Assembly: GCF_035594125.1 (NCBI RefSeq)
Contig: NC_087152.1
Span: forward strand, 14,740,001-14,804,000
Length of the DNA: 64,000 nucleotides
Source: Scylla paramamosain
Taxonomy: Eukaryota; Arthropoda; Malacostraca; Decapoda; Portunidae
Direction: 5' to 3'
Below are positions 1-12,699 of this stretch, piece after piece. The notes under the pieces are model-generated. The model was not told the origin of the DNA. It saw nothing but the letters and a program-made list of their open reading frames with translations, and did no database searches. A program made the translations under genes and the position numbers. The first letter of the stretch is position 1, and the number at the start of each line of letters is the position of its first letter.

Positions 1-341
1 TCGTTTATCTTACTGCAGGAGAAGTGATTATATTCTCAGATATTCAAAGCAACAGCAGCAAATTATCTTAGTCTGAGGGGATTGAGGAAGAAGACAGTAG
101 TTGCATTGCTAAATAGCGAGGAATTATATTACGTTCGTTGGAGTTTCGGGAAGTCAATTCACACACACCAAGAACAATTTTCACGTGATTGACTTGCACG
201 GCTTGGCATCAAAGTAGTGAGGAAGAAACTGACAGATCATTCATTCACCTAGTAATTCGATCATATGTTTATTTATGGTGATCAACACTCTTGTTCTTAC
301 GAGCTTGTTAAGTATTATAATGTTTCCCCATCCCGGTGCAG

Positions 342-447
342 GCTGGACAAGATGACGCAGGAGATCGGCTATGTTGACGCAGTGAAGGGGTGTCTGAACC
401 TTGAAGACTTCCCCATTGGCTGTATGCTCTTCATCTTGCCTTGGCAC
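342..447 (+). CDS. Candidate exon, unknown protein
   Basis: A pyrimidine-rich stretch ending in gtgcag precedes position 342 and a strong donor (gtaagt) follows position 447. The open frame between them contains an ATG at 351 and reads MTQEIGYVDAVKGCLNLEDF followed by a hydrophobic stretch ending LPWH. I do not recognise a family. It could be the first coding exon of a small membrane protein whose later exons are not identifiable here, or a chance pairing of splice-like motifs. No neighbouring exon could be linked to it. Confidence 0.35.
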
Positions 448-1128
448 GTAAGTATCTACAGATGATATCTCGTGTTAAATAATTTCTTCTGGCATATGTT
501 TTTCAGTTCTTTGTTTGATATGTCTTTGGCGTTTCGCACAATATCTGTTCGGCAGTCTTGCGCCACAGCAGCCATGTATCCTGTATACTACGTAGTGGAG
601 GACGACGCTGTTGTGGCTGAGTGGCGGCCTACTCGGGGATGGTAACGCTATCATCCCTCCCTGCGCCTTCATGGCAAGTATATGGAATGAAGAATAGTTA
701 AAACAACTAAAACCGTGTAGAATTTGATGTTTCACTCTGGTAAAGCTTTCCTTCATCACGCGCCTCCATGCCAAGCCTATGGTATGTAGAATGAATAAAG
801 CAATTAAAACTATATAGAGTTTGATGTTTCACTCATGCAGTGTGCTGAGTCTTGAAACTACTTGTCAGATATGAAGCTTTGAGGAATTGTATGATTGTTA
901 CTGTTATGATGTTTTCTTTCTTTTATTATTGCGTGGGAAGCCTCCACTCCTCTCTGTAATTCCAGTTCAAGAAGACGCCCACAAGACTCCTAGCTGCTAA
1001 AGTTGTTTGGAAAGGGAGGGGTGCCAGTGAGCAGTCAGTGGTACGGGGATTACAAGGGCGGAGGAACATGAGGGAGGTGTGGAGTATACCCAAAGATGAC
1101 CCAGCTGGCACACACACACACACACACA
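448..1128. other. Intergenic, nothing recognised
   Basis: I see no credible exon here. A short motif about a gtttgatgtttcactc sequence occurs twice (near 722 and 820), each followed by similar text, suggesting an old local duplication. A (CA)n tract begins at about 1109 and leads into the SINE. Confidence 0.5.
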
Positions 1129-1394
1129 TAGCACGCTTGGCTCACAACCAAGAAGGCCCGGGTTCGAATCATGGGAGCGGCGAGGCAAATGGGCGAGCCT
1201 CTTAATGAGTAGCCTCTGTTCACCTAGCAGCAAGTAGGTACGGGATGTAACCCGAGGGGTTGTGACCTCGCTGTCCCGGTGTGTGGTGTGTAAGTGGTCT
1301 CAGTCCTACCCGAAGATCGGTTACTATGAGCTCTGAGCTCTTTCCGTAGGGTAACGGCTGGCTGGGTGACCAGCAGACGACCGTAGGTGAATTA
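1129..1394 (+). mobile_element. tRNA-Val-derived SINE, 5'-truncated copy
   Basis: The head keeps a tRNA-like anticodon arm and T arm (GGTTCGAATC, a pol III B box). The body shares phrases such as cctcgctgtcccggtgtgtg and ctctttccgtagg with the copies at 3935, 45417 and on the minus strand at 41466. It is bounded on both sides by (CA)n. The first part of the tRNA head, before tagcacg, is missing compared with the copy at 3935. Confidence 0.8.
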
Positions 1395-1546
1395 CACACA
1401 CAAACACACACACACACACACACTACCATAAATTTTATTAATTATTTGATTTTTTTTTTATCTAGTGAGACAGAGAAGTCACCAAATGCCCTACATTACA
1501 TTGGCCACAAAAGAAAACAGCTTTATCTCGAGAGATTCGCAAGTAA

Positions 1547-2137
1547 AGGCGCCATCACATTTTTTTTTTTTCCGTCAACTCCGGCTTCCGTCAACTTTTA
1601 CCTCATTCCGTCGTCTTTTTCCGTCTGCGTCGTCAAACGAAAGTGATCGTCTTCACAGAGGAGGGTTATCGTCAACTTTTGTTGTCAAATGAATATCCAT
1701 TGTCTATAACATATAAAGATATGTTAAGCAAACTTTTTTGGTTTTGAAAAATAGATAAATAAATAAATAAATAAATAGATTTTAAATAAAGAAAATATAA
1801 AATCGCTTAATTTCACAAGCCGTTACATTTGATTTGTGGATATAATTATATAACAGCAAACAGTGGCTCGCATGACTCGATAGACGTTTACACTTTGGGA
1901 AAGTCTCTGTTTTTCTACTCCTGCACGCTGGATACCACTGTAGCTCATTTGGCTCGTCTACGATTTACAAAAGTTGTAATAAAGTGTAGAGCAGCGACTG
2001 CTTGCCTGTGCGTCAGAGGAGCCACGTTTGTTTACTGTCAACGAAAGCAAAGACAAAACGGCGAGCTCAAGAAATTGTCGATTTTTAGAAAGTTAATGGA
2101 AAAAGTTGACGGAAATTATACTAGTGTGACGGCACCT
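1547..2137. mobile_element. Harbinger-type MITE with TAA target duplication
   Basis: The left end begins AGGCGCCATCACA and the right end, read on the minus strand, begins AGGTGCCGTCACA. A second inverted motif, CCGTCAACTTTT, follows on each side. Both ends are flanked by TAA (1544-1546 and 2138-2140). Three-base TWA target duplications are typical of PIF/Harbinger elements. No transposase is visible, so this is non-autonomous. Confidence 0.75.
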
Positions 2138-3034
2138 TAACCGGCCTTTAACTTACAGGGATGTTAAGTTAACATTTATTTTACGAGAAGAAAATAAGTA
2201 TTATAGAGATTACTTAAAAGAAAATCAAGTCGATACAAAATTATAGTGGAAATCAATCAGTGCAATTCTTGGAAGGAACTCTGAGACTCGGGATAAATTC
2301 TCTGTACAGCTTGACTCTTCTTGTAATGACATTGCAGAAAAATCTCCATGAACGTTTTCTTAGGGCTGGAAGTACAATGCACGATGATGTAATAACAACA
2401 ACAACCATCTTTAATACTTAATTAACTCCTTTTTGTACCATGACTATAACAGAAATTAAGAAATATCTGAAAGCACTTAAATCTTCCCCCGAGGATATGG
2501 CGACATTCCGCCAAGACTACTAAAGCATTGTCACTATTCCTTACCCTTAACACATATGAATCTTTCCTTAAAAAAAATAATAAAATAAATAAATAAATAA
2601 AGCGTCTTTCAGACGTTTAAAAAGCCAGTTATTCTTATACATAAATTCGGAAGCGAATTAGACATTAATAATTATAAGACTATTTTCTGCACTTCCATCT
2701 TTTAGCAAAGTGTTTGTGAAGACAATCTCAGTCTGCAAGGTAAACAACATTGTTTTTGTTCCACTTCTTGTTTTGATTCATCAACTAGCACCACATCATC
2801 CGTATATATACATAATGTCCCATGTCACAAGACATATATACGCTCTGCTAAACACAATAAATTTCAAGTATGTAAGACAATGTTATTTTACTGTAACTAA
2901 ACAAAAATTTAAGAATAATTCCGGGTTACAAAGTATTTAAATTTGTAGCAAATACGCATAATACGCGCGGAAGTAATATTGACCTGCAGTGGTCTCAGTT
3001 CCCCACAGCACTCGTCACCAGTAGTGTACTTTGT
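2138..3034. other. AT-rich intergenic DNA
   Basis: The stretch is AT-rich, with short A runs and an (AATA)n tract near 2577-2600. I see no convincing coding potential, splice pair or transposon end. Confidence 0.5.
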
Positions 3035-3137
3035 TATGGTCCTCAGTCCTGGAATTCATTGCCAATAGACGTAAATAAATTCAAACAGATTCTAGGAATA
3101 TACTTATCTTTTGAAAAAAAAAATAAAGCAAAATAAT
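3035..3137 (+). mobile_element. LINE C-terminal remnant
   Basis: One frame reads CYGPQSWNSLPIDVNKFKQI and ends at a stop near 3137. This resembles the conserved tail (WNSLP followed by a short FK motif) that closes many non-LTR retrotransposon reverse transcriptases. Only this tail is recognisable, so it is a 5'-truncated fragment. Confidence 0.6.
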
Positions 3138-3934
3138 CTTTAATTACATACCAGGATACACAGATTTCCATAATAATATAACTGCGAACATGTGTTGAGT
3201 TTAATGTTTATAGAATAAGGCATTGCGTAGTGCTTAAACATCATGGGCTTAATGTATTACTGTGCATGTATGTCTTAATGAGTGACTGTGCTTGAATAGA
3301 TAAGCATGTGTGTGTTTGTAGATGTGTTTTGGTGCAAGTGTATATTTTATAGTGTATTGGAATTGCCTGTATCGATTAAAATACAACCTTTAATTAAACT
3401 CAGACTGTTGAAGAGGTTGATTGTAAATACTGATACTTTATTGTTTGTTAGATATCCAGCTAAAGGAAACAATCTTATTTATTTACTTACTTACACACTT
3501 ACACACACACAAACACACACACACACACAATCGAAGCCAATCATGATATATCAAAAAAGGAGCTTAAACTAACACAACCAGACACTCCATCACAAAATTA
3601 TAACCAGCTCTTTGTTACGTCAAACAAAACTTTCCATGTGTACACCTGTAACCTTGTGACACTTCCTCTCACTTTGGCTCTTCCAAGCACCGCCCAAATC
3701 CGTTTCAGAGCTTCACAGTAGTCATCTAATTTACTGGTTTCTTTCCTACTTTCTCTGTTTCTCTTTCTTTATCATTTTATCCCATCACTGTACCTTTTCT
3801 TTTTAATGTCCCCTTTTATAGCTCCTGTCTCTCAGCATTCCAGCTCTTACAATTTAAAGCCTCTCTCTATTCCGCTCGTCTCAATCTATTTTTTTTCCTT
3901 CATCTTACTCAACACACACACACACACACACTCA

Positions 3935-4206
3935 CCGCGTAATGTAGGGTAGTGGTTAGCACGTTCGGCTCACAATCAAGAAGGCCTGGGTTCGAGTCCC
4001 GGGCGCGGCGAACCAAATGGGCGAGTCCCTGTTCACCTCTAGCAGTAAGTAGGCACGGGATGCAACCCGAAGTGCTGTGACTTCGCTGTCCCGGTATGTG
4101 ACGTGCGACTGGTGTCAGACCTACCAAAGATCTTTCACTATGAGTTCTGCTGAGCTCTTTCCGTCGGGGAGCGGCTCTCTGGGTGACCAGTAGAGGACCG
4201 TAGGTG

Positions 4207-4208
<2 letters not shown>
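3935..4208 (+). mobile_element. tRNA-Val-derived SINE, near full-length
   Basis: The head folds as a tRNA: CCGCG pairs with CGCGG, the anticodon loop is CTCACAA (anticodon CAC, valine), and the T arm carries GGTTCGAGTCC. The tRNA-unrelated body follows and ends in ccgtaggtgaata, directly continued by a (CA)n tract to about 4249. A (CA)n tract also precedes the element (3912-3931). Confidence 0.85.
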
Positions 4209-5192
<984 letters not shown>

Positions 5193-5495
5193 CCCATCGG
5201 TCGTGACTAAATCATCTCACGCAAAACAAGAGCCATACTTGAATGTGTGCGGTAATTTCAACACCCTACAAACAATATAAGTTCAAAATCAGCGGTCGTC
5301 TTTATTCAGATGTAGCGGATGATGCGGGCCACCCAGGGTTTTTCCGATCAGCAGACGTCACACCACTATCCTGTCCTCGGTGTCTATCTCCTGGCCGCGC
5401 CTTTTTTTTGCCTTAGTGCGTGTTACTTTTTTGTCGATTTTAATTATTAAGGTTTCGTTTTATTTCCTCGTAAGGACTGTTTTAACCATGATGAT

Positions 5496-5581
5496 TTATC
5501 TGGTTCTCGCGTGTTTTTCACACTGATATTGTTGAGTTTTATCTGGTTCTCGCGTGTTTTTCACACCGATATTGTAGAGTT
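5496..5581. repeat. 43-bp tandem duplication
   Basis: Two adjacent near-identical copies of a 43-base unit, each starting ttatctggttctcgcg. Confidence 0.85.
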
Positions 5582-5589
5582 CTTATCTA

Positions 5590-5690
5590 GAATCCTGCAG
5601 ACACTCTTGGGAACCCCGATAACTTCCACCAAAGCCTGTTGAAAGAAGCAGAGATAAGACACCAACGAAATATTTTGAGAATGTAATGAC
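5590..5690. mobile_element. Fragment of the dispersed foldback repeat
   Basis: The text around gcctgttgaaag and gataagacacc matches the arm of a repeat found again near 26335 and 51740. Only one arm is recognisable. Confidence 0.45.
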
Positions 5691-6084
5691 TTCCAGCTAA
5701 TCTATCTTCGGTTTGTAGTGTTCGAAGAAGCGCACCTCTTCCTGACCGACGCTTGTGAGTCATGGTTTTTCATGGAAGTATTTTTGAGGAAGGAAGCTAT
5801 GAACACGTAAAGGAGTTCGAGGAGCATTCAGCCTACGCCTTCTGAACACTGATCTTGTGATATATGACAAGCTTCCAGAACCAAACTGGAAAACCTTCTG
5901 GGATTTCTTTTGGGAAAGGTGTTAGTGGGAGTGGCGATATAACCGGGACTTTCCCTTTCCATCCTCTCTTTTTCTCTGTCGGCCAACCTGCTCCGCGCGT
6001 AGAAAGGTGCTTGGCTGATGCATCCTGTTTGCTAATAGTAACTTTTCTCGGGTTTCCCTGCGAGTGTGTTTCATCACGTACGCT

Positions 6085-6088
<4 letters not shown>

Positions 6089-6144
<56 letters not shown>
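6089..6144. repeat. (CT)n microsatellite
   Basis: Perfect CT array of 56 bases. Confidence 0.97.
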
Positions 6145-6149
<5 letters not shown>

Positions 6150-6428
6150 CACACAATCTTATTCTTCATTTTATTTATTTACTTTTTCCATCTTCCTTCT
6201 TCACTCCGTAATATTGTTCTTCCACCTTCAGCTGTCCATATTTAAAAAAGCGACATTTGTACAGATATAAACGTATCTTTTCCTTTCCTTCATAATTTTC
6301 TTAAGCTCCTTGCCAACCTCGGTCTGAAGAGAGAAAGTGTTCATTTGCTCAACCTCTTGATAAAGGTAAATGCATGGATTCAGAATTGTCCGTACAGTGA
6401 TGTCTTGCAACGCAGAAACCAGTATCCG

Positions 6429-6430
<2 letters not shown>

Positions 6431-6463
<33 letters not shown>
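6431..6463. repeat. (GT)n microsatellite
   Basis: Perfect GT array of about 33 bases. Confidence 0.95.
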
Positions 6464-6464
<1 letters not shown>

Positions 6465-6699
6465 GAGCTGGGATTTGTAAACATCATCGTTACGGAGCAG
6501 AGCGTGCATTACAGTCACTGCAGTGCACACTTGCCCTGGCATAAGGAATGTAAATTAACCTCCCCCCTCATTCGGATCGGTGCTTTGAAGTCATCGATAA
6601 CACTGGCTGGACTGGGTTGTGCTCCACGTCAATGTTCTTGTCCCATATTGAGGAGAACCAAGGAAGCAACTCTGAGACAACCTTGCATATTGCTTTCCC

Positions 6700-6960
6700 A
6701 AGAACATAAGAACACAAGAGAAGCCGTAAGAAGCCCATATTAAGAACTAAGCAAACAAAACTGAAGTACATTAATTTTGCATATCACTTTCCTAAGAATA
6801 TAAGAAAACAAGGGAAGCTACGAGAAGTCATCAGGTCTATACACGTGGCAGTCTCTGTAAAAAAAAAAAAAAAAAAAAAAAACTATTTACCTCCACCTAT
6901 CAATCCTATCCATAAATTTATGTAATCTTTTAAGAGCTCCCTGTTGATTCGGCACTAACA
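6700..6960 (-). mobile_element. LINE 3'-end fragment
   Basis: The sequence shares ordered blocks with 11117-11300: aagaacacaagagaagcc, the cacgtggcagtc block, an internal A run, cataaatttatgtaatc, and gcactaacaacc. The longer copy at 11117-11880 encodes a reverse-transcriptase tail on the minus strand, which sets the orientation. This copy carries only the 3' tail. Confidence 0.6.
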
Positions 6961-7510
6961 ACCAGAGTCCATTTCATTCAAAACTTCACGCGCTGACGCA
7001 GATCCTCATCTTTACCGCTCTAGTATTACTCTCGACGGTGCTTGAGGTAATACTGTATGGCGATGGTGACGGTCTGCTTGCAATAACAGTCATTGGAAGG
7101 ATGGTGGGTGATGAATGATGATGATGATGACAGGGTAGGATATTTGGTGATGGCAGGGTGTAAACCGCACATGCGAAAGTCTCCTTACGATAAATAAGAA
7201 AAATATAATGCTATGTCAGTATGTAGTTACCTGTTGTAAATACGTATACTGAGCGGGGTGAATTCCCGTAAAGAAAATATATTTGTGTTTACTTCTTACA
7301 GCGTGAAATATTTGTTTTTGCGAAGCGTGTTGACAGAAGTTGTTGTTGTTGCTGCTGTAAATGGAATGACTGATTGATTGGTGTGAGGCGCCGCAGCAAA
7401 TAGTTTGACGACAAGTACGTCAGCAATATTAGAGGACATTTTTTTCAAGGGAAAACTGAAATAATATAACACAAAAGGCTATCCATCGTTTGAAATATAA
7501 TTAAATTCAG

Positions 7511-7513
<3 letters not shown>

Positions 7514-7587
<74 letters not shown>
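7514..7587. repeat. (GA)n microsatellite
   Basis: Perfect GA array of 74 bases. Confidence 0.97.
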
Positions 7588-7590
<3 letters not shown>

Positions 7591-8415
7591 CATATATGTT
7601 AAATTTGGTGCCACGTGTGCAAAATGATAAAAAACAAATGATTTGCTCGCACAATGTCATTATCTCTCGAAGCTCTGCAGGAAGGAGTGGTGGGAAAAAC
7701 ATGATTACACTTATGAACTCATCGGCAACTCTTGGTTTGAGTCATACTCATATTCGTCACTGCCTCAAGGATTTCATAAATTTCCTTCGTGGCTTCCTTT
7801 CGTTTTTTTTTTTTTTGTCGTTTCCTTTCTTGGTAATTGTTAATGGCAGTAAAAAAAATAAAATGTAAAAAGCCCTCAGACTTACTCATGGCTATCCCTG
7901 TATAAAAGCATAAGTTGCTCGTATTGGTGGTGCTGCCATGAACAAAAGTCAAGTAAGATCTTACACTCACAAGCAATGTATTTAACGTTTTTTTTTTTTT
8001 TTTCCCACAATCGTAAATCTTCTGACATGTTTAAAATCCGTCGGTTGTCTACATTTGCGAGGAGACTGTCAGCAAATTTTAAAACTAAAATGAAAAGAGG
8101 AAAAACGCAGAACAGACTGGAAGGGAGCGTGTGGAAAGGTTACACGAGAGGCGAGGAGAGCAAGCTTGGCTCTTATGATTAAACAAACATTTCTCTGAAG
8201 GTCCATATCGAATAGAAAATTTAAACATTTGCTCAAAAAATCCCCGCGGTGATTGTTTCTTGCAGTTCGTGAGTGCAAGGGATGAGTTTGCTTGATAATC
8301 TGAACATTTTACTCTTAGCCTTCTCCTTTCCAATATTTCTCGCAGCTTCGTGAAATACACAACGCTATTCAGACGAGAGCAGGTAGCATCGAGCAAGACA
8401 AGCCGTGGCTCTCAG

Positions 8416-8649
8416 GACCATATTCTGAAACGCTTCTGCGCTTCATCCTGACTACTTTTAAAAGCCTCTATTAGTTCGAGGTACACGGGGTTTAAGAGTG
8501 TTTTTTTTTTTTTTTTAAGTTTTAGTGGCAGATTAACATTTATATATTATTAACAGTCAAAAACAGTCTTGAGAATCTGGCTAATCATCTCTGTGGCTTT
8601 TGAAAATAGTCTTGGTGATAAGGGAGCAGAGCGTTTCAGAATAAGGGCC
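8416..8649. mobile_element. Foldback MITE-like element, best copy
   Basis: The left arm starts ccatattctgaaacgcttct. The right arm, read on the minus strand, starts cccttattctgaaacgctct. Similarity continues inward through a ctatttt/ctactttt aaaagcc motif, giving inverted arms of roughly 45 bases around a T-rich centre. Related copies lie near 10605, 18622, 29341, 38202 and 46585. Confidence 0.7.
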
Positions 8650-8890
8650 TCAGACGTCTTCCTCTGAAAGTGCGGGGAAGTCTATGTGTCTGGCCATGGA
8701 ATTATTGAGTTGACTGCTGCTAACACACGTGGGTGTGGGCGTGTCGGATTCTTTAAGCCCTTGCTATACCACCATTGATTTGCACCCTATTCATTTATTC
8801 AGCATTATTATCAATATTCCCATTATTTTCCGTTCAATAGTTCTTTGTATGGTGTCCTTCTTCATTGCCTTGCCTTGCTAGTTACATATA

Positions 8891-9113
8891 TAAATGCCCC
8901 CTCTTTTAAATGCCCCTTTTTTTTAAATGTTCCTTCTTTTAATGATCCCTTCTTATAAAATGCTCCCTTCTCTTAAATTATCCTTCTTTTAAATGTTCCC
9001 TTCATTTAAAAGTTCCATTCATTTAAAAGACTTCATTTAAATTACTCCCTTGTTTCAAATGTTCCCATCTTTTAAATGCCCCTTTCTTTTAAATGCTCCT
9101 GCTTTTAAATGTT
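8891..9113. repeat. 20-bp minisatellite
   Basis: About eleven degenerate copies of a unit close to cttttaaatgttccctt. Unit length varies from 17 to 22 bases. Confidence 0.85.
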
Positions 9114-9366
9114 ATAGTTCTTTGACATTCAGAGCGCTGTAAAAATCGTTTGTATGGACACGCACACAGAGAAAAAGAGAGGATAAGAGGTTAATTTAAT
9201 CTTTTCTAGGATGCAGATTTATTTAAGAGACCGTAGTACCAAACAATAAGCGTCTAAAGGAGAGTGTAGGTGACTATAGAAACGCTATTGTGAAAGACTC
9301 CATGCTTGTGGGACTCGGCGGATCAAGAACAGACAGGACTGGAAATACTATAGATAACTCATAGAA

Positions 9367-9370
<4 letters not shown>

Positions 9371-9434
<64 letters not shown>
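9371..9434. repeat. (CT)n microsatellite
   Basis: Perfect CT array of about 64 bases. Confidence 0.97.
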
Positions 9435-9437
<3 letters not shown>

Positions 9438-9660
9438 GATCGGTCTTTGAGGTGAGTTAATATTCACGCTGTTATTGCAAAACCACCTGCTCTGTTCCTG
9501 AAACCGGTAATGACTGACTTCCATGCGGTGTTTGATTTATAGAGAAACTAACATAAGATATACGATATAAAATTTGCCTGTAGGAACTTAAATGCAATAA
9601 AAAAGTAAGAGCACAAAATTACCAACTGACGGTGAAAGGAATCCTTGTATAATATTTAAA

Positions 9661-10060
9661 CTTCTTCCTCTTCTAACAGAAATCCGAAAATGTATCGAGA
9701 CATGTTCCTCTTCCTATGTAAATCCGAAAATGTAGCTAAAATTGTTCCTCTTTCCATAGAACTTCGAAAACGTATCTAATCCGGTTTTTCTTCCTAAAGA
9801 AATCCGAAAAAAAAACTAATCATGTTCTTCTTCCCACAGAAATCCGAAAACTATCTAATTTTGTTCCTCGTTCGATAGAAATCTTCAAACATGTGTCAAC
9901 GTGTTCCTCTTTATAGAAATCCTCCTCCCACAGAAATCCGAAAACAATATCTAACACTATTCATCTTATAAAAATACGAAAACATATTAAATGCTGTTCT
10001 TCAAATCCGAACACTTCATTTAATCCTGTTCTTCCCACAGAAATCTGAAAACCAAATCAA
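9661..10060 (+). repeat. Array of acceptor-like tandem units before SOD
   Basis: About ten or eleven degenerate copies of a 35-50 base unit, each a pyrimidine tract (ttcctcttcc type), then acag or atag, then aaatccgaaaa. Several units, at about 9830-9840 and 10029-10040, have the form of a strong 3' splice site. The last is immediately upstream of the SOD start codon and is the likely true acceptor. See the findings. Confidence 0.85.
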
Positions 10061-12183
10061 GCCAAGTGACCAGCGAAGGAAGCAGTCATGGGCAAGGGCG
10101 TGATGTACGTGGTGGCGGCCGTGGTGTTCATAGGCATCGGGGCTCTGGTGGCCGGCCTCAGCATTTGGTACCATCACCCCAACCTCAACAAGGAACCCGT
10201 GATCGTGGAGGTAAGTCTCGCTAATCTAACCTAACCTAACCAACATCACGACGGAAGCCTTGGTCTAGGAGGAAGTAAGTCTCGGTAACTTTTGGATTTG
10301 GGCTTGGACTATCTTCTTTTGGGACTGGCACCTTTAATGGGTTTCTTAACTATTTGATTATTTATCATTTCGTCAGTTTTGTTGCCCTTCGTAATGGATC
10401 TCCTGAGAGTCTTCGCATAGTAATGAACACAACTGATAAGGCCTTTCACCATCATGACTATCATTAGCAAGTATCAAAGCAGCTCAGAATCTAAACCGGC
10501 CATCTCTTTTGATGTCCACTACAGCCTGACTCTTTTTAGGAAGCAGTATGTTATGCTTGTTTTTTTTTGTTTTTTTTACCATTTTTTTTCCGCCTTTGGT
10601 CTGACCATGTTCTGAACGCTTCCGCCCTGCACTTCCACTACTTACGAAAGCTCTAGTTAGAAAGACACAGGTTTTAACGATGTTTCTATGATTCTAGTGA
10701 CAGATTAGCAAGATTTCTACATTATTAACAAAAGAAACGCTCTTTGAGAACCCGGCTAATCATTTCTATGGCCTTTGGAAATCGTCGTGGTAAGGGATTA
10801 GAACGTTTCTGAATACGGGCAACAGTATCTGACATATTATTTTATCGCTATTCAGACTCAAGGAAAGACCACTAACCGCCACGAGGAAAGGTCCCACTGT
10901 TTTTCCCAACAAGTCAGTCAAAGGAAATGTGTCTGACAATGAGAATTTCCCTGAAGGGCACATGTGGCATTGTTAATCCATTAAGACACACTTGGAAGCA
11001 AGACATACATGTTTCTAAGTGACTTCAGTGACTTGCGGATAACACACGGGGAGGCAGTCGATGAGTTTTTTTGCATAAACGACAAATAGGCAAGAATAGC
11101 ACTAACGCCTCTCTCGTTTACATAAGAACACAAGAAAATAAGGGAAGCTGCAAAAAAAACATCAGGTCTACACGTGGCAGTCCCTGCATGAAACATACCT
11201 ACCTGTTTCCGTTTCCACCTATTGTCCGCCTCCATAAATTTGTCTTATCTTCTTTTAAAGCTCCCTTATGACTCAGCACTAACAACCTGATTACTGAGTC
11301 CGTTCCATTTATCTACCACTTTATTTGAGAACCAGTTCTTTCCTATCTCTTTCTTGAACCTAAATTTTTCAAGCTTGAACCCGTCATTTCTTGTTTTATC
11401 ATGATTACTGATCCTGAGAATTTTGCTTACGTCCCCCTTGTTATAACCCCTATGCCACTTAAAGACTACTATCAGGTCCCCTCTCAACCTACTTCTCTCG
11501 AAGGAATGTAAATCTAATAGCTTCAGTCGCATTTTGTAAGGAATACCCCTCATCCCCAGTATCCTTTTAGTCATTCTCCTTTTGTACAGATTCTAATAGA
11601 CCACAACCACCGCACAGCATAGTCTAGATGAAGTCTGACTAGGGCCAGATACAACTTAAATATTAATTCGGAACTTCTACTTTTAACACTCCTTAAAATA
11701 AATCCTAATAACCGATTTGCCCTATTTCTGGCCTCTGCATCGTTTTCTTAGACGGAGATCAGAGCTAACAATAACTCCTAAATCTTTTTTTCGTTCCGTG
11801 AACTTAACAGAGCTTCGTTGTTTATTGTGTGCTTAATGTGTGGGTTTCTTCTACCTACATTAAGTACTTTGCATTTGTTAATATTACAAACTACGTTGTA
11901 TTAAATAACCTTGTGTCCTGTGCGTTTAGACAGTCACCGCTAGAACCTTTCGCTAATATGTATTCAGATTTGTTATGCGATAAAAAAAATATGTTGGTTC
12001 AATTTATTTAGTTAATTTAACTTTACTTTATTCTACTTTATTTTCACTTTACAGAATATTCCTCAACAGTCCCAGTGTGTGAGTGCCCTTTGTCCTTATG
12101 TTCTGAAATTTTAGTCGCTTAATCCACAGCACGACATATCACGTGCAACAGTTAAAGATATGACACACACACACACACACACA

Positions 12184-12224
<41 letters not shown>

Positions 12225-12664
12225 ACACACACACACACATTTATTTACTTATTTATTTTATTTATTTATTTATTTATCTGTTAATCTATCCATTTATCTA
12301 TTAATTTATTTTATCTATTTATTTATCTATTTATTTATTTATTTATTTATTTATTTACTAACGAGATGTATAATTCTAGTATTTGATCAATTATCTGCCT
12401 TGTTTGCTAAACGCACTTCTACTTTGAGTAATTATTACATAGAAAGCAGCTACACTGTTGTAATAAAGACGCGTCATTCCACAGCCCCAGTACGCTGAGT
12501 GTGTTCTAAAGGCCTCTAGCAAATCAAATGTGACGGGAACTCTGTCCCTGGTGCAGTCTCGTTCCTTCTTACCTGTCCTGATCACCGGCAACATCACAGG
12601 TGAGAGCGAGAGAGCCAGTGCGAGTATACAGGTGAGAGATAGTGAGAGGAAGATGGAGGCTATT

Positions 12665-12699
<35 letters not shown>

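Noticed and set aside
3935..4010. A tRNA-Val(CAC) gene
   Set aside because: The cloverleaf-like head is followed by the same tRNA-unrelated body as several other copies, so it is a SINE head, not a tRNA gene.
8891..9113. CRISPR-like array
   Set aside because: Units are contiguous and degenerate with no spacers, and the genome is eukaryotic.
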